Shown here one piece after another: positions 8,892 through 18,102 of a stretch of 64,000 bases of DNA (its first letter is position 1; every line of letters begins with the position of its first letter). This DNA is from Pelolinea sp. (GTDB lineage: Bacteria > Chloroflexota > Anaerolineae > Anaerolineales > Anaerolineaceae), in assembly GCA_012797975.1 (NCBI GenBank), contig JAAZOD010000004.1, positions 47,366 to 111,365 of the forward strand, in the 5' to 3' direction. Below the pieces are notes generated by a model. The model did no database searches. It saw nothing but the letters and a program-made list of their open reading frames with translations, and was not told the origin of the DNA. Made by a program: the position numbers and the translations under genes.

Positions 8892-9662
8892 ATGCAGATA
8901 GTCCAGTATAAAAACACAAATTGGCTAAAAGCATATTCTCTTGCCTGGAAATTCCTTGACCTTGTTTATCCCCCCGAATGCGTTCATTGTGGAAAGATCG
9001 GCTTTCGCTGCTGCCCGGTTTGTTGGGAACAGCGCTCTTTGTATGACCAAAAAATCTGCCAGATTTGCGGAAAACCACTGGGTCAAAATTCTGTTTGTGC
9101 TGATTGTCTCCCCGCCTCCTCCCCATTGGAAAAAGTACGTTCTGCGGGAGAATATGATGGCGTCTTGCGCGATTTCATCCTTAGTTTGAAATATCAAAGA
9201 AACATTGGCCTTGCTGAGCTTATCCTTCCAGATCTCATGCATGTTCTGACCAATACTTGCTTCCAATTCGAACTGCTCATTCCTGTACCGCTAAACAAGT
9301 TTCGTCAGCGAGAACGTGGTTACAACCAGGTGACCACCTGGGGCAAACTTTTGAGCAATGGATTGGATATTCCCATACTCTCCACCGGTTTAAAACGGGA
9401 ACGCAACACTGCATCACAGGTCACTCTCTCTGTAGAGGAGCGTCTTGAAAATGTGTGTGATGCATTTTCTGCCAATAGCGAGATGATCGCCGGAAAAAAT
9501 ATTCTGCTTCTGGATGACGTGATCACAACCGGCGCGACATTGACCGAATGCGCCCGAACTTTAAAACAAGCGGGGGCAAAGCACATTTCAGCATTAACAA
9601 TCGCACGTTCATCAATAAAGAAAGGAAATGATAAAGGAGGTATGTATGTCGAAAAAAGTTGA
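8892..9662 (+). CDS. comF: ComF family protein (amidophosphoribosyltransferase-like)
   Basis: 256 residues. The N-terminus has Cys pairs of a zinc ribbon (CVHCG, CCPVC, CQICG, CADC) at about 30-93, followed by a type I phosphoribosyltransferase fold: 'LIPVPLNKFRQRERGYNQ' and the PRPP loop 'ILLLDDVITTGAT' (near 205-217). In Bacillus and Haemophilus relatives it is needed for uptake of transforming DNA. No other competence gene is next to it. Its end overlaps hpf by 17 bases, so expression is coupled to ribosome hibernation. A TTGGCA at 8836-8841 with TATAAA at 8861-8866 (19-base spacer) may be its promoter. Confidence 0.87.
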   Translation: MQIVQYKNTNWLKAYSLAWKFLDLVYPPECVHCGKIGFRCCPVCWEQRSLYDQKICQICGKPLGQNSVCADCLPASSPLEKVRSAGEYDGVLRDFILSLKYQRNIGLAELILPDLMHVLTNTCFQFELLIPVPLNKFRQRERGYNQVTTWGKLLSNGLDIPILSTGLKRERNTASQVTLSVEERLENVCDAFSANSEMIAGKNILLLDDVITTGATLTECARTLKQAGAKHISALTIARSSIKKGNDKGGMYVEKS

Positions 9663-10209
9663 GCTATTTGTAAAGAATCTGACATTGACGGATGATCTGC
9701 AAAAGTATGTGGACAAAAAAGCAACCAAGTTAGATAAATACCTCAAATCGATCGATGAAATTCGGATTGATCTTTCTTATGTCAAGACAGCCCGAGAGAC
9801 AGCCAATCGTTTTATCGCCCAGATCACTCTGCGCGGAAAAGGTTTTATCCTTCGCGCAGAGGAACGCGCAGAGGAAATCACAACGGCTGTGGATAAGGTG
9901 ATGGATAAAATTGAAAGACAGATAGAAAGATACAAGGGCAAACGATATCTCAAACGCCCTGAAAACCTGGGCGATGCTACCCTGGCTTCAGAAAGCGCTG
10001 CGGAAGCCGCCGAAGAAGGTCGTCCTGTCATCGCACGCAGAAAAACATTCACATTGATCCCCATGGATGAATTGGAAGCCATCGAACAGATGACCTTGCT
10101 GGGCCATGAAGATTTCTTCATCTTCTATAATGCAAAAACCAACAAAGTCAACGTTTTGTATAAACGCCGCGATGGAACATACGGTTTGATCGATCCAGTG
10201 ATTGGCTAA
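9646..10209 (+). CDS. hpf: Ribosome hibernation-promoting factor, long form
   Basis: 187 residues from the ATG at 9646, preceded by aaaggagg. Residues 1-100 form the RaiA/YfiA domain ('LTDDLQKYVDKKATKLDKYL', 'ITLRGKGFILRAEERA', 'AVDKVMDKIERQIERYKGK'), which binds the 30S decoding centre. The C-terminal domain (about 125-187; 'LIPMDELEAIEQMTLLGHEDFFIFYNAKT') dimerises ribosomes into 100S particles. The long form is usual in non-gamma bacteria. Its start lies inside comF. Confidence 0.92.
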   Translation: MSKKVELFVKNLTLTDDLQKYVDKKATKLDKYLKSIDEIRIDLSYVKTARETANRFIAQITLRGKGFILRAEERAEEITTAVDKVMDKIERQIERYKGKRYLKRPENLGDATLASESAAEAAEEGRPVIARRKTFTLIPMDELEAIEQMTLLGHEDFFIFYNAKTNKVNVLYKRRDGTYGLIDPVIG

Positions 10210-10220
10210 CGCTGCCCCTT

Positions 10221-10241
10221 CATGGAAAAAGCATTTCCATG
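10221..10241. promoter_or_regulatory. Inverted repeat overlapping the efp promoter spacer
   Basis: CATGGAAA at 10221-10228 and TTTCCATG at 10234-10241 form a perfect 8-base inverted repeat with a 5-base loop. It ends one base before TATAAT at 10242-10247, the likely efp -10, so it covers the -35/spacer region. No T-tract follows on the plus strand, so an operator is likelier than a terminator; both remain guesses. Confidence 0.4.
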
Positions 10242-10247
10242 TATAAT
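10242..10247 (+). promoter_or_regulatory. Probable -10 element for efp
   Basis: Exact TATAAT 38 bases before the efp ATG; the -35 region is weak (TTCATG at 10219-10224, 17-base spacer). Confidence 0.45.
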
Positions 10248-10284
10248 CTCATGGTTTCTTCAATAACCCTGAGAAGGTGCAGAT

Positions 10285-10851
10285 ATGATTGACGTAAATG
10301 AATTGCGCAAAGGTGTAACTTTTAAACTCGATAGTGATATCTATAAAGTACTGGATTACCATCACAATAAACCAGGCCGGGGAGCTGCAACAATCCGCAT
10401 CAAAGCTCGAAATCTGCGCACCGGGTCCACCATTGAAAAGACATTCGGTTCCGGCGAAAGGGTTGAAGATATTCGCCTGGAATATCATACCGTTCAATTC
10501 CTTTATCCAGATGGCGATCTGTATTACTTCATGGATACGGAAACCTTTGAACAACCCGCCATCTCCAAAGAAACACTAGGAGATGCGGTGAAATTCCTGA
10601 AAGAAGGAATTGAAGTTAAACTGACCTATTTCGGTTCAGAACCAATCGATGTGGAATTACCCACCTCGGTAGATTTCAAAGTTGTTCAATCCGAAGTGGC
10701 AGTGCGTGGTGATACTGCCACCGGGGTAAGCAAAAAAGTGAAAGTGGAAACCGGGGAGGAATTCAGTGTGCCGGCATTCATCGATACCGGCGATATCATC
10801 CGTATCGATACGCGCACCGGTGAATATGTAACCCGCGTTCAAAACGCATAG
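10285..10851 (+). CDS. efp: Translation elongation factor P
   Basis: 188 residues, standard EF-P of three beta-barrel domains. It relieves ribosomes stalled at polyproline stretches by binding near the E site. Marks: N-terminal 'IDVNELRKGVTFKLD', loop 'HHNKPGRGAATIRIKARNLRTG', and C-terminal 'GDIIRIDTRTGEYVTRV'. At the loop tip, where E. coli has the modified Lys 34 (PGKG), this protein has Arg (PGRG). That would suit an unmodified or Arg-modified form; no modification gene is next to it. A strong terminator follows at 10870-10895. Confidence 0.95.
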   Translation: MIDVNELRKGVTFKLDSDIYKVLDYHHNKPGRGAATIRIKARNLRTGSTIEKTFGSGERVEDIRLEYHTVQFLYPDGDLYYFMDTETFEQPAISKETLGDAVKFLKEGIEVKLTYFGSEPIDVELPTSVDFKVVQSEVAVRGDTATGVSKKVKVETGEEFSVPAFIDTGDIIRIDTRTGEYVTRVQNA

Positions 10852-10869
10852 AAAAGGAATGGGGCTGAA

Positions 10870-10895
10870 AAAGAATCCCGTAAACGGGATTCTTT
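10870..10895 (+). terminator. Rho-independent terminator after efp
   Basis: AAAGAATCCCG at 10870-10880 pairs perfectly with CGGGATTCTTT at 10885-10895 around a TAAA loop, followed by more Ts to 10898. Confidence 0.9.
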
Positions 10896-10957
10896 TTTAT
10901 ATGAATTCTCTTAATAATTACACTCTACTGCAAATTTGGATTATGCTAACAAATGAT

Positions 10958-10966
10958 TGGTATAAT
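10958..10966 (+). promoter_or_regulatory. Extended -10 element for ftsH
   Basis: TGGTATAAT at 10958-10966 is a TGn-extended -10. No good -35 at 17 bases is seen. The GTG start of ftsH is 32 bases downstream. Confidence 0.5.
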
Positions 10967-10998
10967 CTTTTCTGAAGTATCAATAGCTGGAGGTTTAC

Positions 10999-12858
10999 GT
11001 GAAGTCTAGTTTTCAAACCAATTTCGTTTATCTACTGATTTTCATTGCAATCCTTGCAATGGTTTTTCTCAATTTTGACCAAACCGCAAATCAGAATTCT
11101 TTTACCATTAATGAATTGGCTTCCCGCATCAAAGCCGGAGAGATACAAAAGATCACCGAAGATGAAAACTCCTTGACGATCATCACGAAAGATGAACAGG
11201 AATACACATCGACCAAGGAAAGTGGCTCCACTCTGGTAGAACAGCTTACCCAATATGGGTTGACTGCTGAAGACCTGCAATCATCGAACGTAACAATCGA
11301 GATAACTCAACCAGGGGCTTGGGGCGATATTCTCTCCATTCTCAGTTATTTCCTGCCTTTCGTGTTCATTGGCATAATGTTCTATTTCATTTTCCGCCAG
11401 GCACAGGGAACCAATAATTCCGCCATGGCTTTTGGAAAATCACGGGCAAAAATGTTCACTGGCGATAAACCCAAAGTGACTTTTCAAGATGTGGCGGGAG
11501 TGGACGAAGCCAAAGAAGAACTGGCCGAAGTGGTGGAATTCTTGCGTGAACCGCAGAAATTCATCTCGCTGGGTGCTCGCATTCCCAAAGGTGTTTTGCT
11601 GGTGGGCCCACCCGGAGGCGGTAAAACCCTCCTGGCAAAAGCCGTTTCCGGTGAGGCGGGAGTACCCTTCTTCTCGATCTCCGGTTCAGAATTCGTGGAG
11701 ATGTTCGTTGGTGTGGGTGCCAGCCGTGTCCGCGACCTGTTTGATCAGGCCAAGAAACATTCGCCCTGCATTGTATTCATCGACGAAATTGATGCTGTCG
11801 GTCGCCATCGCGGTGCCGGATTAGGCGGCAGCCATGACGAACGCGAGCAAACCCTCAACCAAATGCTGGTTGAAATGGACGGTTTTGATACAGACACCAA
11901 TGTCATTATTATGGCAGCCACCAACCGCCCGGATATCCTTGACCCGGCCCTGACCCGCCCCGGTCGTTTCGACCGTCAGGTGGTATTGGACCGCCCCGAC
12001 GTGCGCGGTCGTGAAGCCATCCTGAATGTTCATGTGCGTGGAAAACCGATCGCCAAGGAAGTGGATTTGTCACTGCTCGCCAAAGGTACTCCCGGTTTTG
12101 TGGGAGCTGATATCGAGAACTTGGTCAACGAAGCAGCGATCCTGGCTGCACGCCGCAACAAGAAGATCATCGAACAGGACGATTTTGAAGAAGCCATTGA
12201 ACGCGTGATCGCTGGGCCACAGCGCAAAAGCAGATTAATCAGTGACGCTGAAAAACGCATCATTGCCTATCATGAAGCGGGGCATGCCATCGTCATTTCC
12301 TCCCTGCCCGATGCTGACCAAGTGCAGAAGATCTCCATCATCTCACGCGGTTTGGCTGCCGGCTACACCATTGCTTTACCCGATGATGACCATATGCTCA
12401 CTTCAAAGAAGAAATTCGTTGCCGATATGACCGGTCTGTTAGGCGGCCGCGCGGCTGAAGAGATCATTTTCAACGATATCACTTCGGGTGCTGCCAACGA
12501 TATCGAAAACGTTACAAAGTTGGCACGCAAAATGGTCACCCGGTTAGGGATGAGCAAAGAGCTTGGCCCGATGGTATATGGACAGAAAGACGAATTGGTA
12601 TTTCTTGGTCGTGAGATCGGCGAACAGCGCGATTATTCGGATGCTGTGGCTGAGAGAATTGATATCGAAGTACAAAAACTGGTTGATGCGGCTTATCAAG
12701 ATGCCAAGAAAATCCTTCTGAAATACAAGAGCAAACTGGATGAAGTAGCCAACAAACTATTGGAAGCAGAAACGCTCTCCAAGGATGAATTTGAAGCAAT
12801 CTTCTCACCTTCGATTCAAAAGAACAGCGGTGGAGTACCACAGCTGAACCACGCGTGA
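10999..12858 (+). CDS. ftsH: ATP-dependent zinc metalloprotease FtsH
   Basis: 619 residues, GTG start with ggagg seven bases upstream. Two membrane spans (about 9-26 and 108-130) flank a periplasmic domain, then the AAA module and the zinc peptidase. Seen are Walker A as GPPGGGKT (near 203; the usual Thr of GPPGTGKT is Gly), Walker B '[12 protein letters not shown]', second region of homology '[22 protein letters not shown]', and HEAGH (residues 425-429) with the distal Asp further on. It degrades misassembled membrane proteins and some cytoplasmic regulators. It is monocistronic, between its own promoter and a terminator shared with the gene opposite. Confidence 0.96.
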   Translation: MKSSFQTNFVYLLIFIAILAMVFLNFDQTANQNSFTINELASRIKAGEIQKITEDENSLTIITKDEQEYTSTKESGSTLVEQLTQYGLTAEDLQSSNVTIEITQPGAWGDILSILSYFLPFVFIGIMFYFIFRQAQGTNNSAMAFGKSRAKMFTGDKPKVTFQDVAGVDEAKEELAEVVEFLREPQKFISLGARIPKGVLLVGPPGGGKTLLAKAVSGEAGVPFFSISGSEFVEMFVGVGASRVRDLFDQAKKHSPCIVFIDEIDAVGRHRGAGLGGSHDEREQTLNQMLVEMDGFDTDTNVIIMAATNRPDILDPALTRPGRFDRQVVLDRPDVRGREAILNVHVRGKPIAKEVDLSLLAKGTPGFVGADIENLVNEAAILAARRNKKIIEQDDFEEAIERVIAGPQRKSRLISDAEKRIIAYHEAGHAIVISSLPDADQVQKISIISRGLAAGYTIALPDDDHMLTSKKKFVADMTGLLGGRAAEEIIFNDITSGAANDIENVTKLARKMVTRLGMSKELGPMVYGQKDELVFLGREIGEQRDYSDAVAERIDIEVQKLVDAAYQDAKKILLKYKSKLDEVANKLLEAETLSKDEFEAIFSPSIQKNSGGVPQLNHA

Positions 12859-12867
12859 TCAGTCAAG

Positions 12868-12895
12868 AAACGGCTTTGAACAATCAAAGCCGTTT
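12868..12895. terminator. Bidirectional terminator between ftsH and the AMP-forming ligase
   Basis: AAACGGCTTTGA at 12868-12879 pairs perfectly with TCAAAGCCGTTT at 12884-12895 (loop ACAA). T-rich sequence follows on the plus strand. The stop codon of the convergent ligase (12884-12886) is within the right arm. Confidence 0.85.
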
Positions 12896-14581
12896 TTCTT
12901 TGTACATTTTGACCAATTCCCTGCGCAGCATCTTTCCAACGCTTGTGCGGGGTATCTCTTGAATAAAATAGATCTCTTTGGGAATTTTGTATGCCACTAG
13001 GGATCGACGGCAATGTTCACGGATGGTTGTTTTGGTTATTGTGATACCCTCTTCCAGAACCAACCAGGCAACCACCTTCTCTTCTCCCATTCTGGTTGGA
13101 ATACCTGCCACTGCAGCGCCACGAATTCCGGGCACGCTCAGTAAAACGTCCTCAATCTCTTTGGGCCACACCTGAAATCCCCCTACTTTGATCACATCTT
13201 TCTTTCTATCGATGAAATAGAAAAAACCTTGCTCATCCATGCGCACGATATCCCCCGTATGCAGCCAACCATCTTTCAGGGTTATGGCCGTTTCCTGTAC
13301 CTGCTGGTAATATCCGGCCATTACCTGGGGACCCCTGATCAGCAATTCGCCGCTTTCGCCCACCGGCATGAGCACATTTTCTTTTTCAATATCAACGATT
13401 TTACACTCCACATCCGGCAGCGGTAATCCGAATGATCCTGGCCGGGGATCTCCAAATAAGGGATTGCAGTGCGTAGCGGTGGGTGCTTCGGATAATCCGT
13501 AGCCTTCCACCAGCTTCCCCCCGGTAAGTTTTTCAAATTCCATTTTAATCTGAGGGTGAAGTGGAGCGGAACCGGAGATGCAGGCTTTCACCGATTTCAG
13601 ATCGTATTTACCTTCCCGTACCGCAGGATTTCGAATGATGGTTGCATAATTATTAGGAACTCCAGGGAAAAAGGTCACCTGCTGATCCACGATCGCTCTC
13701 AACAAAGCGTCTATATCACGCGCGTTCTCGATCAATACGATCTTGGCAGCCAACCGAATACCCAGCACCATGCCCAGCACCATACCATACACATGATAAA
13801 GGGGAATGGCCGCCAAAAAAACTTCTTCAGCCACCTGCAGGTCACACCAATTCATGAATTGAATGGTATTGGCAACGATGTTGCGGTGTAAACCAATCGC
13901 AGGTTTGGGAATACCGGTGGTCCCACCGGAATATTGGTAAATAGCCGGATTATTCGGGCTGAAGGAATAATCCAGAGAAATGTTCTGGATGTTTTGCCGC
14001 AGGCATCGCATGAAATCAATGGGAAGCGTAACATCTGCAATATCATGATCATCCAGCAATTCCCGGTTGATCTGTCTGTCAACCCCTGTTTTCTTAAAAT
14101 CATCTTTTCCTGAAACAATCACACACTCAATGGGAAATTTGTCCGCCATCTCAAGAAGGATCGGAAGCAGTTCATCCATGCAAAGCACACAATGAATATC
14201 ACATTCCTGAATGATGCGGAGAAATTCCGGTTCTTTGTAAAATGGATTCATCGCCACCACGATGGCACCCACCTTGAGAACAGCAAAGAAAGCAATCACG
14301 TATTGGGGAGAATTAGGAAAGATCAACCCCACCCGATCCCCGGCATGAATTCCTAAAAAGACCAACCATTTGGCAAGGTTGTCCGATGCTTGAGACACTT
14401 GTTGGTACGTCAATTCCTGCCCTTCATAACAAAGGCAAGTTCGCTGGGGAAATTCTCGCGCCGACCGCTCGAGGATTTGCGAAATGTTCAGGTCAGGATA
14501 CAGCAAAGATCGTGAGACAAACAAATCATATTGGTCGAGCCACGGTTTTTGTGCGTAAGGATTCTTCTCAGTCCTGTTCAT
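12884..14581 (-). CDS. AMP-dependent acyl-CoA synthetase/ligase (long-chain fatty acid type)
   Basis: 565 residues from the ATG at 14581, which makes an ATGA overlap with the miaA stop and has an aaggagg-like site upstream; the GTG two codons earlier is weaker. Adenylation motifs are in order: 'YQYSGGTTGIPKPAIGLHRN' (P-loop), 'GYGLSEAPTATHCNP', 'GWLHTGDIVRMDEQGFFYFIDRKKDVIKVGGF', and the catalytic Lys in 'TSVGKMLRRELVK' at the end. It activates a carboxylic acid to the acyl-AMP and then acyl-CoA. A fatty acid is the likely substrate from overall resemblance; this cannot be fixed from motifs alone. Confidence 0.87.
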   Translation of the reverse strand: MNRTEKNPYAQKPWLDQYDLFVSRSLLYPDLNISQILERSAREFPQRTCLCYEGQELTYQQVSQASDNLAKWLVFLGIHAGDRVGLIFPNSPQYVIAFFAVLKVGAIVVAMNPFYKEPEFLRIIQECDIHCVLCMDELLPILLEMADKFPIECVIVSGKDDFKKTGVDRQINRELLDDHDIADVTLPIDFMRCLRQNIQNISLDYSFSPNNPAIYQYSGGTTGIPKPAIGLHRNIVANTIQFMNWCDLQVAEEVFLAAIPLYHVYGMVLGMVLGIRLAAKIVLIENARDIDALLRAIVDQQVTFFPGVPNNYATIIRNPAVREGKYDLKSVKACISGSAPLHPQIKMEFEKLTGGKLVEGYGLSEAPTATHCNPLFGDPRPGSFGLPLPDVECKIVDIEKENVLMPVGESGELLIRGPQVMAGYYQQVQETAITLKDGWLHTGDIVRMDEQGFFYFIDRKKDVIKVGGFQVWPKEIEDVLLSVPGIRGAAVAGIPTRMGEEKVVAWLVLEEGITITKTTIREHCRRSLVAYKIPKEIYFIQEIPRTSVGKMLRRELVKMYKEKRL

Positions 14582-15513
14582 AGCCACCCTTCTTCCGAAT
14601 AAATGTATGGGTAGATCTCTTCAATGACATCCGCTTGCATATCAAACCAACGAATGCGCGCATCCTCTTTCTTGAACCAATTTGCCTGATGTCTGATGAA
14701 AATACGCGTCCGCCTCTTGATCAATGCAATCGCTTCCTCCAACGTAATCTGATTTTGCAAATAACTGGATATTTCCTTGTATCCAATGGCAGACATAGAA
14801 GGCAAATCGGGAGCATATCCAGCTTTCATCAATTTTTCCGTCTCTTGGATCAGTCCATCCGCAAGCATCCGGTCGATGCGTTCATCCACGCGTTGATACA
14901 ATTCAGTCCGTGGGCGCCGCAGACCTATGATCTTGAAATGATACGGGGGAGGATTTTTCGCCTTTTGCCTGGAAAACAATTCACCGGTGGAGAAGATCAC
15001 CTCCAGCGCCCGGATGGAACGACGTACATTTTTCGGTTCAATGTTCCTGGCTGCTTCGGGGTCCAGAAAAGCAACCATACGATAGATAGAATCCGCGCCG
15101 GATTGTGCCGCTATTTTCTCCAGCGTTTCGCGAAACTTCATATCCGGTCGGGCTTGGGGCAGCAGCCAGCCCTCCACAACTCCCCAGATATATTGACCTG
15201 TCCCTCCCACCAACAGAGGGATATTCCCCCGTTGTAATACAGCCGCAATTCGCTCATAGACCATCTTTTGGAATTGTGCCAAACTGATGGTCTCATTCGG
15301 TTCGGCAATGTCAATCAGGTGGTGAGGAATTGCCCGCATCTCTTCCAGGTGGGGCTTTGCGGTGCCGATATCCATGCCTTTATAAAAATAACGTGAATCC
15401 ACAGAAATGACCTCACCGGAGATGCGTTTGGCCAGCTCGATAGAAAGGGATGTCTTTCCTACCGCGCTGGGACCGAGGATGACAACCACCGCTTCATTCA
15501 CTGGTAATTGCAT
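14578..15513 (-). CDS. miaA: tRNA dimethylallyltransferase
   Basis: 311 residues from the ATG at 15513 (the frame is open 28 codons further, but those codons lie over yraN and do not look like MiaA). It adds the dimethylallyl group to A37 of tRNAs reading UNN codons, using DMAPP. Marks: P-loop 'VVVILGPSAVGKTSLSIELAK', 'ISVDSRYFYKGMDIGTAKP', 'LVGGTGQYIWGVVEGW', and 'MSAIGYKEISSYLQ' with the C-terminal 'RRTRIFIRHQANWFKK'. It overlaps yraN by 20 bases and the ligase by 4, giving a yraN-miaA-ligase unit. Confidence 0.94.
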   Translation of the reverse strand: MQLPVNEAVVVILGPSAVGKTSLSIELAKRISGEVISVDSRYFYKGMDIGTAKPHLEEMRAIPHHLIDIAEPNETISLAQFQKMVYERIAAVLQRGNIPLLVGGTGQYIWGVVEGWLLPQARPDMKFRETLEKIAAQSGADSIYRMVAFLDPEAARNIEPKNVRRSIRALEVIFSTGELFSRQKAKNPPPYHFKIIGLRRPRTELYQRVDERIDRMLADGLIQETEKLMKAGYAPDLPSMSAIGYKEISSYLQNQITLEEAIALIKRRTRIFIRHQANWFKKEDARIRWFDMQADVIEEIYPYIYSEEGWL

Positions 15514-15859
15514 TTTCAATCCAATCATAACGAAGGGTACCTTTTTCCTGAAGGATGGTGATGACATCAATACGCCAGATACAATCCAACAGGTCATGTC
15601 CCTGTAAATAGTGCATACTGGAATTGATCAAAGCATTTTTCTTTTTGGGGGTAATACTTTCTTCCGGGTACCCAAACACCTGGGAGGTGCGCGTCTTTAT
15701 TTCAAAGAATAGAATTTGACCATTTTGCTTGCCGATGATGTCAATCTCTCCATAAGGTGTATGGTAGTTCATCTCCAGGATCTCAATCCCTTTTTTCTGC
15801 AAGTAAGTGGCGGCTTGTTTTTCGCCATTTCTGCCAATTTGCATGCTTCGTTTGGTCAC
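15494..15859 (-). CDS. yraN: YraN/UPF0102 family nuclease-like protein
   Basis: 121 residues. The family has a restriction-endonuclease-like fold: 'RNGEKQAATYLQKKGIEIL' is followed by the PD-(D/E)XK core 'PYGEIDIIGKQNGQILFFEIKTRT', with Glu, Asp, Glu and Lys in the expected places. Its cellular role is not settled. Genes of this family are often next to tRNA or recombination genes, as here with miaA. Met 6 would be an alternative start. Confidence 0.85.
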   Translation of the reverse strand: MTKRSMQIGRNGEKQAATYLQKKGIEILEMNYHTPYGEIDIIGKQNGQILFFEIKTRTSQVFGYPEESITPKKKNALINSSMHYLQGHDLLDCIWRIDVITILQEKGTLRYDWIENAITSE

Positions 15860-15900
15860 ATTACAATCATAATAGAGAATCGTCGAACGGGAGATAAGAA

Positions 15901-16908
15901 ATGGAAATAAAAAACAGGAAATTTGATCTTTTGAAAACCATGAAACAGAAATCTTTTTTCATCTTGTTTCTTTTCGGTCTACTCATTGCAACGGGTTGCT
16001 CAAAACAATCCAATTTTTCCATTTTGGAATCCTCCGGGGAAAATCCTTCATTGCTCGTAGAAGAATATGAATTGGTCAGCGCGGACGTGGATACCCCCAC
16101 CCATCTGGAATTCATGCAACGTTTGACCCCCACGATCACTGAAAAACGCATGCGGTGGAAAAACCTCATCCCCAATCAAGTTGTACAGGACGCCAATGCC
16201 ATTCTTTCAAAATACGGTTACAGCATCAAACACGATGCCATGCTTTCCTCTTATACCTACCACCTCATGCAGGGATACACCATTCTTCTGGATGGTATCT
16301 ATCCGGTCGGTTCTGCCACCGAAAATGCATCCCAAGACAATTTTGCTTTTTTGGTACAGTCGAATGATGGCATCTCCTATCTGCTGCAAAAGGATGGTGT
16401 CAAAGAATGGCAGCCAGGCAGCAGTGTCAGTTTTGCCCCTATTTATTTTGGGGATGAATTGATCTACCCGGTCATTTCCTCTACTATTCAGATCCTCTCG
16501 GAAAATGGCACCGTGATCTATAAGACATCACTGCCTTCCAATCCGGTGATGAATCCCATTGAAACTTTTGAAAAATGGAACGGTCACTGGATACTGGAAA
16601 AAGACGGCGAAGTGATCATGGATGGAAAATCGTTAAATTCGGAACTGGGATTGAACGAGATCTTTCATTGGCAGGTCATTCAAGGGAAGCCATTCTTTTT
16701 CTTTCGCGAATCAAAGGATGGCCCTTATTTCATTCAATTTGCCGGTCAGCGCCTGGAGCAGGAATATGACGAAATTGCCCATTATCAGTGCTGCGAGGCC
16801 GGCGCCTTCAATCCCCAGGGGAATGTTTTTATGACCTGGTTCTTTGCCAGCCGTGATGGGAAATGGAATTACGTCGAAGCAGGGCTCTATCCCAACCTGA
16901 CAGAATAG
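15901..16908 (+). CDS. Lipoprotein of unknown function
   Basis: 335 residues. After a basic start comes a hydrophobic stretch (FFILFLFGLLIATGC) with a lipobox ending in TGC, so a lipidated, exported protein is likely; the second Met at 15940 would give an even cleaner signal peptide. The mature part looks beta-rich and repeats aromatic-plus-acidic blocks ('YLLQKDGVKEWQPG', 'WILEKDGEVIMDGK', 'FFFFRESKDGPYF', 'RDGKWNYVEAGLYP'), which may be a propeller. I do not recognise the family. It is divergent from yraN with only 41 bases between. Confidence 0.75.
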   Translation: MEIKNRKFDLLKTMKQKSFFILFLFGLLIATGCSKQSNFSILESSGENPSLLVEEYELVSADVDTPTHLEFMQRLTPTITEKRMRWKNLIPNQVVQDANAILSKYGYSIKHDAMLSSYTYHLMQGYTILLDGIYPVGSATENASQDNFAFLVQSNDGISYLLQKDGVKEWQPGSSVSFAPIYFGDELIYPVISSTIQILSENGTVIYKTSLPSNPVMNPIETFEKWNGHWILEKDGEVIMDGKSLNSELGLNEIFHWQVIQGKPFFFFRESKDGPYFIQFAGQRLEQEYDEIAHYQCCEAGAFNPQGNVFMTWFFASRDGKWNYVEAGLYPNLTE

Positions 16909-16971
16909 ATCTTTTCATATATCCCTTAAAGCAAAGTTCTGCTAAAATTGGTGAAATTTTAAGGAAAACAA

Positions 16972-18102
16972 ATGACCACTGCAGAAATTATCACAATTGG
17001 AACAGAACTTTTGCTGGGTGCGATCACCGATACCAATGCGCAATATCTGGCGAAGGTCCTGAACAAAGAGGGTTTCGATGTGTTCCGGGTTACCACGGTT
17101 GGGGATAATTGTGAACGTATCGCCCAGGTAATGAAAGAAGCCATGCAGCGCAGCGATCTGGTGATCACCACCGGAGGGTTGGGCCCCACCGTTGACGACC
17201 CTACCCGCGAAGCCGCTGCACTGGCATGCGGGGCAAAGCTGGTTTTTCATAAAGAACTGTGGAAGCAAATTGAAGATCGCTTTCACGAGCTAGGCCGCAT
17301 CCCCACCGAAAACAATGAACGTCAGGCATATCTGCCTGACACTGCCATTGGAGTCAAGAATGCAGTGGGCACAGCCCCGGCTTTCTATGTCAAACAAACC
17401 AATTCTTTACTCTGTTGTTTACCTGGCGTTCCCTCGGAAATGCACTTTTTAATTGAAAACGAATTCATTCCCCTCTTTGAACACTCTTTCAAAATAGAAA
17501 CAATGCTGCATACCACCGTGGTGCATACCATTGGAATTGGCGAATCACAAATTGACCAATGGATTGGAAACCTCGAGAAGTTGAAAAATCCAACCGTTGG
17601 ACTGGCAGCACATGCCGGAAGCGTGGATATTCGCATCACTGCCAAAGCAAAGAGCCGCCAATCTGCGCTCGATCTGATCAGCCCGGTGCTGGAAAAAATC
17701 AACAATCTGGTTGGACAATATGTCTATGGATATGATGACACGACCCTGCTCGATTCGGTATGTCAGATCCTTGTTCGCAAAGGATTTGGGCAACTCTCTT
17801 TTAATCAGCAGAATCTTCCATTTCTGCCAGCCCTTTTCATGGAGCTGGTAACAAGGGTCCACGAGGGATATGCAGAAAATAATCTGAAAACTCAGTACAA
17901 TGAAATGGAACCAGCCATCCTCAACGTCAACGCTGTTGCTAGCGATAGCAAAAAGGGAAAAGAATTATCAGTCAGTGTTGAAGACGATAAGGTTAAAACA
18001 GAGGAAAGCTACAAATTTTTGAATAGCCCCGCCGATTTTGAAGAATGGGCCACCAACAGGATCATGGGTTTGGTCTTCAAACATCTCAGTCAAAAAGGAT
18101 AG
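16972..18102 (+). CDS. cinA: CinA-family protein with non-canonical C-terminal domain
   Basis: 376 residues. Residues 1-170 are the MoaB/MogA-like molybdopterin-binding fold typical of CinA ('AEIITIGTELLLGAITDTNAQYLA', 'SDLVITTGGLGPTVDDPTREA', 'LCCLPGVPSEMHFL'), and 170-250 fits the KH-like linker. The usual C-terminal NMN deamidase domain (ESCTGG loop) is not seen; instead the last 125 residues are divergent ('LSFNQQNLPFLPALFMELVTRV'). The protein may keep ADP-ribose pyrophosphatase activity but probably not the amidase. ATG with aagga upstream. Its stop lies directly against the next gene. Confidence 0.82.
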   Translation: MTTAEIITIGTELLLGAITDTNAQYLAKVLNKEGFDVFRVTTVGDNCERIAQVMKEAMQRSDLVITTGGLGPTVDDPTREAAALACGAKLVFHKELWKQIEDRFHELGRIPTENNERQAYLPDTAIGVKNAVGTAPAFYVKQTNSLLCCLPGVPSEMHFLIENEFIPLFEHSFKIETMLHTTVVHTIGIGESQIDQWIGNLEKLKNPTVGLAAHAGSVDIRITAKAKSRQSALDLISPVLEKINNLVGQYVYGYDDTTLLDSVCQILVRKGFGQLSFNQQNLPFLPALFMELVTRVHEGYAENNLKTQYNEMEPAILNVNAVASDSKKGKELSVSVEDDKVKTEESYKFLNSPADFEEWATNRIMGLVFKHLSQKG

